Positions 55,651 to 64,000 of a stretch of DNA of 64,000 bases are shown here, in pieces (position 1 is the first letter of the stretch; each line of letters opens with the position of its first letter). The notes below the pieces were generated by a model. The model saw only the letters and a program-made list of their open reading frames with translations, was not told the origin of the DNA and did no database searches. The DNA comes from Sycon ciliatum. Lineage: Eukaryota; Porifera; Calcarea; Leucosolenida; Sycettidae. The translations under genes were made by a program, and so were the position numbers. Location of the stretch: the NCBI RefSeq assembly GCF_964019385.1, contig NC_088645.1, positions 19,342,680-19,406,679 of the forward strand, written 5' to 3'.

Positions 55651-56270
55651 GCTCTACATGAATCTACACGTGCACTGATAGCATAGTGACGTTTTGTGTA
55701 CATTGTACATGTGCATGTGTATTATAATTATGCTTGTTTAGTATGAATATTCTTCATCCTTCAAAGTTCGTTTTGAAAACTATTCATACTTCCCAACAAT
55801 CATTCTCACCCTTCTATTCGGCATGTTTTCTCATCATTTTGTAGATCTCAACATTATGCAACATGCATACAAAACAACATACATGTATGTCACTCTGAGC
55901 GTAGGGTTTTGTCGGTGAAGCCCAATACTTTTAGCTAGCCGAACTAGTGTAGCTCTAAAATACATGGTATGTAGCCTCCTCCGGGATTATGCTCCTGCTT
56001 CTCCCACCCAAAGTCTAATTGACCCCAATCCTGAGTAGCAAATCTCCACTGCGCTACCCTATTGCACCCTTCATTTGACACTCTACTTTCACTCCTATTA
56101 TCTGTTTAATTAATTTAATTGAAATATATCGTCATGACGAATCCCATTTTTGAATAGATGTCATGCGCAACCTTAAAGATTTAGTTACCCAGTTCTTTAC
56201 TATCTTCTACACTGTCAGTAATAGATTTCAAAATTCAACATACTGGTACTTTACGATGCATTTCATTCAG

Positions 56271-56402
56271 ATATAAACGAATGTGCCAATGGCGCGTATG
56301 CCTGTCGTGGAATGGCTAATCCTGGAAACAGAAAATGTGTGAATACTGTGGGGTCGTATTACTGCCGATGCCTGGACGGATTTACAGGTTCTACATGCAT
56401 AG
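56271..56402 (+). CDS. Gene 3, EGF exon 1 (INEC type)
   Basis: A phase 1-1 exon of 44 codons after acceptor cattcag and before gtaag. D-I-N-E-C start, MANPG insert, then [12 protein letters not shown] and GFTGSTCIG. It lies 620 bases downstream of the gene 2 stop. No signal peptide or ectodomain exon precedes it, so gene 3 is either a partial duplicate or supplies alternative 3' exons to gene 2. Confidence 0.85.
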
Positions 56403-56729
56403 GTAAGCTGCATGATCTTCAGATTTCTTCCGCCAATTTAACCGATTCATCAATTGCGTCGTCGAGTTGTAGTGAGCCCTGTATTTCGAATTGTCTTATT
56501 AACTCAGTTTTGTCATCATCGTGCAACTTGCAGCAATCTTTGTAGAAATTTTTCTTAAGTTGACGGGATAGAAAATTCTTCGTTGCTTTGGGCCTTTGCT
56601 TGGACTCTTCTTCGTTGAGCTGTCCTTCCAATCTTGGACCTTTCGTAACCTCAGCCTTCCAAGTTGAAAGGTTATCTATTTGAGTCTGCCAGAAGATAAG
56701 TGTTAGAGTTAGGAGTCAGGTTGTTGAAT

Positions 56730-57270
56730 GTCTCAGTACTGTTTGACAGCGTCATCCCTTCTTGTCGCACGAGCTATAAAGATCTGGTGATGTTAGTGGA
56801 CAGTTATTCGTAACTCGTGCCATTTTATCCTTCTCTTTTTATCTTTAATGTTTTTTTTTAAACAGAAATGGTGCGGTGAAGAAAAGGAAGGGCAGGACGA
56901 TCGAGGCGATTTTGTTTTGGTCCCCTGCAACCATTCAAACTGGAACCAATCGCTTATTGATATTCAGTTTGTGGATGAAATTCCCGCCTCTTCAGTTGCA
57001 TTTGATTGAACTTTGTGCTCCGGGAATGCTGCCAGTTGTTGCATTTCACCATCCTAAGATTACCGCCGCTCCATTTCCGGTGCGGTTGGTTGATTGTTTT
57101 TTTATTTTGCTTCGCACATTCAAACGGAATGACGACCCAGTAAAATGATTGAAAATGATTAGCCTTGAAGTTGCTATGGAAGAACTTAGTAAAGTCACTG
57201 GAAGCACATAGCAAGAGATTAGGAAACTCATAATCTCGAGTAAACGGGGGAGGGGGGGGGGGGACGGCGG
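56730..57270. repeat. Duplicated intron segment with dispersed repeat and G-run
   Basis: tctcagtactgtttgacagc (56730-56860) belongs to the family at 13989 and 50440. A G-rich run at 57244-57263 (aligned run at 62829-62861) has the capacity for a G-quadruplex. The segment from 56876 to 57075 matches 15603-15770 in gene 1. Confidence 0.6.
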
Positions 57271-57594
57271 AAGAAAACGATGTATCTGTGATACTATGTG
57301 AGTAAAACTGAACTGCTCGGGGAGGGAGAGCAGAGCGATTAGCAGTATCTCGAACTGCCCCCTACAGGCGTATGGTACACGTGCATGTTTCAACTCAGGT
57401 AGCAGGGTAATTGTGCCGACCTCACCAGAGAGAGAGAGCGATCCACAGCAGAGCACTAGCAACAGAAAATCTCCGCTGACCGGCGGGGCTACGGTTTGCC
57501 TGCTTTGTAGGCCATTTGACTGCTGATGGGAAGGCAGGGGTGCCTTGTGCGGAGTCAGAAGCTGGGCGAGCGCAGGGCTCGTGCGGGTGTGAAC

Positions 57595-58949
57595 TCACCG
57601 CCAGATGGTCATTAATATTTCTGCCGCTATAGCAGACTGACAGGGTACAGGGAGTGAGCAGGGAGTAGTGATCAGCGACTGCATGGCTGTCCGAGGCGTT
57701 TTGCCATCGATACAGCGAATGGCACTGTTTCGTGCGGTTTGTAGTCCTTTCAGCTGATCCTCTCGCATTACGGTTGATAATAGCCATAAAACAGGTCGGT
57801 CATTATGACCACCTTCGCAGACACCTGACGAGAGCGTCTTGATAGGCATCGGTAGGCGCGCCACAGGGCACCAATTTTCTTGGCAACCTTGGTGACCACA
57901 TAGTTAAAATGGGTGTCCCAATTTCGGCGATTGGCAAGGTGAACACCTAGGTAGCGCGCAGAAGATGTTGAAGGGTGGAGACATTCGCCGCTTTTGACTG
58001 TTATCTCCGGTACATTATTGTGGGGATTGATAATTAAAACCTTCTTCTTGTCGGCGTTCAAGAGGAGGCCTCGAGACTTCGGCCAATCGGCCAGAGCAGT
58101 TGCCGCTGTGGTGAGGGTTCTGGACGCTTCCGCCGCTGAGATCTGGGGGTCGTACATGGCTATATCATCTGGAAATTGTACACTTGGCACATGCAAGGAA
58201 ACCGACATCTCGTGTCTATATACTGAAGAGGCCAGACTATAGAACAGAACCGGTGGGCATCCCGCTGGTGCAAGCCAGAGCAGAGCTGATTGAAGGGGAG
58301 AGGAAGATCTGCTGCAAGCGGCCGGACAAGTAGTCGTCGACCAAATTGAGGGCAATTCCAGAAATTACAACAGCAAGGTCTCGGATCAAATTGTAGTGGT
58401 GCCCTTCATCACTAAAGCCTTCGAATTTTCTCGTTGGTACAGCCTTGTGATCTGGCCACTGTCAGTCGTAGATTGTACATCAGCATTTCCCGTAGAACAT
58501 TTCTTGCGGAGAGCAAATTGTGTTTTGGGTAGTGCCTTGCTCAAGTCCAAATGACGAAAAAGCTGGTGTTGTACTATTCTCTCCAGCAACTTGGTACTAT
58601 TGCGATAAAGGATACAGGTCTATAGTTGGTTAGGAGTTGGGGCCTTGTTCTGTGGCACGACAGGCGCCAATATAAATCCAGATGGAATGGTTCCAGTCCT
58701 CAGCGAGTTGCAGAAGAGCACAGCAAGAGAATATGCCAACAAGTCAGCACAATGCTGTAGCAGAGAGCCCGTTTTGCCGTCACAACCTGTGGCTTTACGC
58801 GCATACAAATTGTCAAGGAGACATCGGACGTTCGCAGGAGTCACAGGATCAGGTAAGGTCAAGGTCACAGGTCCAGCGGGACCTTGCGGGGTGCAGAGCT
58901 TTTCAGAACAGTCCGGATCGGTGACAATGGAGTGGAACGTGTGGCCCAC
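57595..58949 (-). pseudogene. CR1/Jockey-like reverse transcriptase pseudogene, copy 1
   Basis: Minus-strand pieces in order: 58949-58620 (LLDNLYARKATGCDGKTGSL, then AVLFCNSLRTGTIPSGF), 58589-58386 (MLERIVQHQLFRHLDLSKAL), 58355-57768 (the catalytic box degraded to FPDDIAMYDP, then RYLGVHLANRRNWDTHFNYV, TKVAKKIGALWRAYRCL and MTDLFYGY), and 57864-57595 (GLQTARNSAIRCIDGKTPRT). At least three frameshifts or stops separate them, so it is dead. It belongs to the duplicated gene unit; its second copy starts at 63190. Confidence 0.8.
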
Positions 58950-59720
58950 CGCAATGATGCTACAACTAGGATCTTCGCGGCGACATGAATGCCCAGTGCG
59001 GCAAACAACTCTTCAACTCCAAGCAACAACGTGCATCCTTTCACGTCCTTTCTTTTTATTGGTTGTTCCAGCCCTGCTGCTCCCTCACCTCCACCTTTAG
59101 GCGCTGCATATTCACATGGATTATTCTCAATTTGGCGGCGGCCTTGGCTGTCATTAGCGGTGTCGTTGCCATTTTATGGTTTACTGTATCTGGCATATCA
59201 TATTTCGTAAATTAATCCTGCGCTGTACAAGGATGACACGTAGAATTGCATTGACAACACCAAAGATCAGAAAAATGCATCCTCGTGAGCGAGATACACT
59301 CTGGAAGGAAGGTGAAGAAGACAACGTAAATGGAATTCTCACGTTTCACAGGGCCACTTTGAAGGAAGGCAAAATATACTGGAGTGTGTCCTAATCGCTG
59401 CTTCCAAGAAAGTATTACTCTAAATCAACTGATGTTCGCTGGCGATTTAATTCCGCTGATTTTGCCGCTTGGTACCAACGGGCCAAAGTAAATGTCAGTC
59501 CAAAGTATGTCATAGAGGCAAATGATGCATAATTGAGCCATTGCTACATTTGAGAGCAACAGCTTCCGATCGATGTCTTTTTGTAAACTCCAATCTGCCA
59601 AAGTTGAATATCGGCCAGAAGTTTCATTTCAAGATCGGCCAAAGTTTCTCACCGACCTAAATACCTTGATTCAAAGTAACCAGATGGGCAGAAAGCATGC
59701 CTGCACTACACATTGAGCAG

Positions 59721-59917
59721 TCAAAGAGATGGTGGACAAGCCGTTGATTATCCACTCTCATTGTAATATCAAAAAGTATTCTTTTTAGACCAAAGACAAC
59801 TTCATGACTATTACCGCCGAAGTCGCAACATCTAAGTTCGAAAGAGTGGTATATTATTTTTATCTTTATTAATCAAATATACCACTCTTTGGTCGAAAAA
59901 GAATACTTTTTGATACT
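59721..59917. mobile_element. 197-bp hairpin insertion with 11-bp target duplication
   Basis: acattgagcag occurs on both sides (59710-59720 and 59918-59928) and only once at the matching place in the first unit (about 51112-51122). The insert folds on itself: atatcaaaaagtattctttt (59766) faces its complement near 59912, and agagtggtatatt faces aatataccactct-type sequence closer to the centre. The 11-base duplication and hairpin form suggest a MITE (9-11-base class) or a SINE-like insertion. Confidence 0.7.
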
Positions 59918-60190
59918 ACATTGAGCAGTGTTGATGATTTGAGTGTATGTGTCTCTTTGTCTGTCTGTGTTTCCTGCCGTTTGTCTGTCTGCATGTATGC
60001 ACATCTGTCCGTGTCACATTGAGAAAAGGCCAGGGTCTCCATACGATGACATTTTACTAGTAAAGGTTCAGCGGTGTGTTCGTCTGATTCTGTGTGTTAT
60101 GTCTGCTCATGTTGACATTTGTGCTTGGTGGGGCATGCGGACATGTGTACCGAACACATTGCAACGGGTTTTAATCTAATGGGCATCTAG

Positions 60191-60322
60191 ACATTGATGA
60201 ATGTCAAAATGGCAAACACAACTGCAACGAAATGGTCAATAGTGACAACAGACAATGCCAGAATTTGAACGGCTCATACCATTGTCCCTGTCTTCCTGGA
60301 TATGCTGGGTCGCAATGTGACG
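60191..60322 (+). CDS. Gene 3, EGF exon 2 (DIDEC type)
   Basis: A phase 1-1 exon of 44 codons, almost identical to gene 2 exon 4: D-I-D-E-C, C-Q-N-L-N-G-S-Y-H-C-P-C, GYAGSQCDG. Acceptor catctag, donor gtgag. Confidence 0.9.
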
Positions 60323-60942
60323 GTGAGTAATTTCTACAAGTCCCTATTCACAAATGCATGAACTATTTAACTAATAATTTATTGCAACATCCCAAGACTC
60401 AGTGAAAACATAGGCCGATGCGAAGAGAATTCTATACAAATTTACTAGGACAGTCCCCAAGACGGGGTGCCCTGATCTTTTATTAAAGTAAGGCATAGTG
60501 ACATTTCGATGTATTGGGCTGTGATATACAGATGTTGCAATAGGGGCCGTGTATGTACATCGTTTCAGACCGTGGGGTATTTCGGAAAAAGTTGTGAACT
60601 CAATTCCCCCAGATTTGTAGAAGGGTTTCGAATATCGGATTACACCTTGTTCCTTTGTGCCTAGTTCACTACCTGCTTTCCCCGTCATTGTTGATATTCT
60701 ATGTGTGTAACGCTAAAAAGAGGTGTACACACAGGCATACCATGACACAAGAACATCAAAATCATGCCATGGTGTGACTGCATGCACACTTTCTCTACCG
60801 TTACTTGGATTCTTGTCTCCACGCCTCCTGTTCAAGTCAATGTGCGCACTGTAATTTTCTCCTGTCTTTGCTTTGCGTGTATATCCACGAACCCGTCACT
60901 CAAACGCAACCAACTTTGGCACAAAAGATCAATTAATTAAAG

Positions 60943-61202
60943 GTGGATTCGTCTCCATTGTGACCTTCGCCATCTCCATCAGTCTTGTGGTAGTCGTCTC
61001 TGGGCTCACGATCTCAATTCTGATAGCTCAGCTGAAGAGAAAATATACGAAAGCAGCCCACATGAGAGTTCAAACTGCTGCTTTACAGAACACGGTGGGA
61101 ACAACTTGCAGTAACGCCCTATCCCTAACAGGCAATGACGTCTATGGGACAACGACGTCTGGAGTTCGACAAGATCCTTCTCTGTACGATACCATACAGT
61201 AA
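60943..61202 (+). CDS. Gene 3, terminal exon: transmembrane helix and ITIM-like tail
   Basis: Acceptor aattaaag, then GFVSIVTFAISISLVVVVSG, LTISILIAQL, KRKY and a tail ending GVRQDPSLYDTIQ with TAA at 61200-61202. Differences from gene 1 cluster in the juxtamembrane region (MRVQTAAL against VCIQTGGL), while the last 15 residues are unchanged in all three copies, which points to constraint on the signalling end. Confidence 0.85.
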
Positions 61203-61847
61203 TCTCGATGCATCATTGCTCAGAAGCAGAAGCTCTACATGGATCTAGACGTGCACTGATAGCATAGTGACGTTTGGTATACATTGTACATGTGCATGTG
61301 TATTGTAACTATGCTTGTAAAGTATGAATATTTTTCATACTTCAAAGTCCTTTTTGAAAACTATTCATATTTCCCAACAATCATTCTCACCCTTCTATTC
61401 GGCATGTTTTCTCATCATTTTGTAGATCTCAACATTATGCAACATGCATACAAAACAACATACATGTATGTCACTCTGAGCGTAGGGTCTTGTCGGTGAA
61501 GCCCAATACTTTTAGCTAGCCGAACTAGCTCTAAAATACATGGTATGTAGGCTCCTCCGGGATTATGCTCCTGCTTCTCCCACCCAAAGCCTAATTGTCG
61601 CCAATCCTGAGTAGCAAATCTCCACTGCGCTACCCTATTGCACCCTTAATTTGACACTCTACTTTCACTCCTATTATCTGTTTAATTAATTTAATTGAAA
61701 TATATCGTCATGACGAATCCGATTGTTGAAAAGAAGTCATGCGCAACCTTAAAGATTTAGTTACCCAGTTCTTTACTATCTTCTACACTGTCAGTAATAG
61801 ATTTCTAAAATCCAACATACTGGTACTTTACGATGCTTTTCATTCAG

Positions 61848-61979
61848 ATATAAACGAATGTGCCAATGGCGCGTATGCCTGTCGTGGAATGGCTAATCCT
61901 GGAAACAGAAAATGTGTGAATACTGTGGGGTCGTATTACTGCCGATGCCTGGACGGATTTACAGGTTCTACATGCATAG
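61848..61979 (+). CDS. Gene 4, EGF exon 1 (INEC type), partial gene
   Basis: Encodes the same 44 residues as 56271-56402. The remaining exons, if present, lie beyond the window. Confidence 0.85.
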
Positions 61980-63189
61980 GTAAGCTGCATGATCTTCAGA
62001 TTTCTTCCGCCAATTTAACCGATTCATCATTTGCGTCGTCGAGTTGTAGTGAGCCCTGTATTTCAAATTGTCTTGTTAACTCAGTTTTGTCATCATCGTG
62101 CAACTTGCAGCAATCTTTGTAGAAATTTTTCTTAAGTTGACGGGATAGAAAATTCTTCGTTGCTTCGGGCCTTTGCCTGGACTCTTCTTCGTTGAGCTGT
62201 CCTTCCAGTCTTGGACCTTTCGTAAACTCAGCCTTCCAAGTTGAAAGGTTATCGATTTGAGTCTGCCAGAAGATAAGTGTTAGAGTTAGGAGTCAGGTTG
62301 TTGAATGTCTCAGTACTGTTTGACAGCGTCATCCCTTCTTGTCGCACGAGCTATAAAGATCTGGTGACGTTAGTGGACAGTTATTCATAACTGGTGCCAT
62401 TTTATCCTTCTCTTTTTATCTTTAATGAGTTTTTTTTTTTGAAACAGAAATGGTGCGGTGAAGAAAAGGAAGGGCAGGACGATCGAGGCGATTTTGTTTT
62501 GGTCCCCTGCAACCATTCAAACTGGAACCAATCGCTTATTGATATTCAGTTTGTGGATGAAATTCACGCCTCTTCAGTTGCATTTGATTGAACTTTGTGC
62601 TCCGGGAATGCTGCCAGTTGTTGCATTTCACCATCCTAAGATTACCGCCGCTCCATTTCCGGTGCGGTTGGTTGATTGTTTTTTTTTATTTTGCTTCGCA
62701 CATTCAAACGGAATGACGACCCAGTAAAATGATTGAAAATGATTAGCCTTGAAGTTGATATGGAAGAACTTAGTAAAGTCACTGGAAGCACATAGCAAGA
62801 GATTAGGAAACTCATAATCTCGAGTACACGGGGGAGGGGGTGGGGGGGGGGGGTGGGGGGTGGCGGAAGAATACGATGTATCTGTGATACTATGTGAGTA
62901 TTACTGAACTGCTCGGGGAAGGAGAGCAGAGCGATCAGCAGTATCTCGAACTGCCCCCTACAGGCGTGTGGTACACGTGCATGTTTCAACTCAGGTAGCA
63001 GGGTAATTGTGCCGACCTCACCAGAGATAGAGCGATCCACAGCAGAGCACTAGCAACAGAAAATCTCAGCTAACCGGCGGGGATACGGTTTGCCTGGCTT
63101 TGTAGGCCATTTGACTGCTGATGGGAAGGCAGGGGTGCCTTGTGCGGAGTCAGAAGCTGGGCGAGCGCAGGGCTCGTGCGGGTGTGAAC

Positions 63190-64000
63190 TCATCGCCAGA
63201 TGGTCATTAATATTTCTGCCGCTATAGCAGACTGACAGGGTACAGGAAGTGAGCAGGGAGTAGTGATCAGCGACTGCATGGCTGTCCGAGGCGTTTTGCC
63301 TTCGATACAGCGAATGGCACTGTTTCGTGCGGTTTGTAGTCCTTCCACCTGATCCTCTCGCATTGCGGTTGATAATAGCCATAAAACAGGTCGGTCATAA
63401 TGACCACCTTCGCAGACACCTGACGAGAGCGTCTTGATAGGCATCGGCAAGGGCGCCACAGGGCACCAATTGTCTTGGCAACCTTGGTGACCACAGTCAT
63501 AGTTAACATGGGTGTCCCAATTTAGGCAATTGGCAAGGTGAACGCCGAGGTAGCGCGCAGAAGATGCTGAAGGGAGGAGACACTCGCCGCTTTTGACTGT
63601 TATCTCCGGTACATTATTGTGTGGATTGATAGTCAGAACCTTCGTCTTGTCGGCGTTCAAGATGAGGCCTCGAGACTTCGGCCAATCGGCCAGAGCAGTT
63701 TCTGCTGTGGTGAGGGTTCTGGACGCTTCAGCCGCTGAGATCTGGGGGTCGTACATGGCTATATCATCTGGAAATTGTACACTTGGCACATGCAAGGAAA
63801 CCGACATCTCGTGTCTATATACTGAAGAGGCCAGACTATAGAACAGGACCGGTGGGCATCCCGCTGGTGCAAGCCAGAGCAGAGCTGATTGAAGGGGAGA
63901 GGAAGATCTGCTGCTAGCGGCCGGACAAGTAGTCGTCGACCACATTGAGGGCAATTCCAGAAATTACAACAGCAAGGTCTCGGATCAAATTGTAGTGGCG
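63190..64000 (-). pseudogene. CR1/Jockey-like reverse transcriptase pseudogene, copy 2
   Basis: Duplicate of 57595-58413. One minus frame (63954-63190) runs through, but a 4-base difference (cacagtcatagtt against cacatagtt) shifts the frame near 63495, so NYDCGHQGCQDNW replaces the RT-like NYVVTKVAKKIGALW of copy 1. The degraded FPDDIAMYDP box is shared, so decay began before the duplication. Confidence 0.8.

Larger units (their letters stand above)
50815..59410 (+). repeat. Tandem gene-unit duplication, first copy
   Basis: The unit starts with the cgatttaatttcgct repeat, continues through the DIDEC EGF exon, terminal exon, INEC EGF exon and a minus-strand RT pseudogene, and repeats from 59415 onward in the same order to the window end. 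Offsets fit: 51389 with 60191, 55358 with 60943, 56271 with 61848, and 58355 with 63954. The first copy is longer because it contains the 3.2-kb insertion at 52.15-55.34 kb. Confidence 0.88.
59415..64000 (+). repeat. Tandem gene-unit duplication, second copy (runs off the window)
   Basis: Carries the same features in the same order as 50815-59410, without the 3.2-kb insertion and with its own 197-base hairpin insertion at 59721. It is cut by the window end inside the RT pseudogene. Confidence 0.88.

Noticed and set aside
58985-59215. Hydrophobic open frame that could be an alternative transmembrane exon
   Set aside because: The matching sequence in gene 1 (15776-16010) does not keep the frame and no phase-1 acceptor is clear; left as intron sequence.

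Overview
The window is nuclear DNA from an invertebrate animal. Split genes have GT-AG introns and phase-1 exons that encode calcium-binding EGF modules. There are several classes of eukaryotic retrotransposon, a PIF/Harbinger DNA transposon, dense micro- and minisatellites, and hammerhead ribozymes of the kind found in metazoan retrozymes and Penelope-like elements. No feature fixes the phylum; a marine invertebrate (sponge, cnidarian or similar) is a guess. There is no prokaryotic or organellar gene organisation.

Host genes. All host exons I can support lie on the + strand and belong to one small family of single-pass membrane proteins. Gene 1 (5389-16641) has a signal peptide exon, a cysteine-containing ectodomain exon, an EGF-like exon and a final exon with a membrane helix and a short tail ending SLYDTIQ. 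Gene 2 (27026-55650) has the same plan with two EGF exons. Every internal junction is phase 1, and the joined exons give open frames of 356 (or 332) and 369 codons. From about 50.8 kb the locus is tandemly duplicated: gene 3 (56271-61202) has EGF, EGF and tail exons but no visible 5' exons, and gene 4 begins at 61848 and runs off the window. The tail carries an ITIM-like motif (S-x-Y-x-x-I), so these look like cell-surface adhesion or recognition receptors.

Mobile DNA. Introns and intergenic DNA are mostly repeats. In order: a tandem hammerhead-ribozyme repeat (578-1434); a purine microsatellite field; a tandem tRNA-like repeat (3.4-4.1 kb); two copies of a reverse-transcriptase family (9.7-13.5 kb); a large inverted repeat (17.7-18.5 kb); a 669-residue reverse transcriptase (20.0-22.0 kb); an inverted-ended element (23.2-25.9 kb); an inverted repeat with a hammerhead (26.0-26.5 kb); a complete Harbinger element with TAA duplications (28647-33564); minisatellites and inverted repeats (33.8-42.6 kb), one of them with a minus-strand hammerhead; an apparently intact two-ORF LINE with a poly(A) tail (about 42.9-47.45 kb); two more hammerheads (48.5 and 50.0 kb); and a 3.2-kb insertion at TTAA in gene 2, whose empty site survives in gene 1.

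The strongest unusual signal is the hammerheads. Five loci carry eight recognisable type-I motifs, seven with a complete core, and an eighth-site remnant makes a sixth place of decay. At 42.5 kb a family member begins exactly at the nucleotide that self-cleavage would expose. Host proteins, element proteins and ribozymes were recognised by eye; no database or folding program was run.
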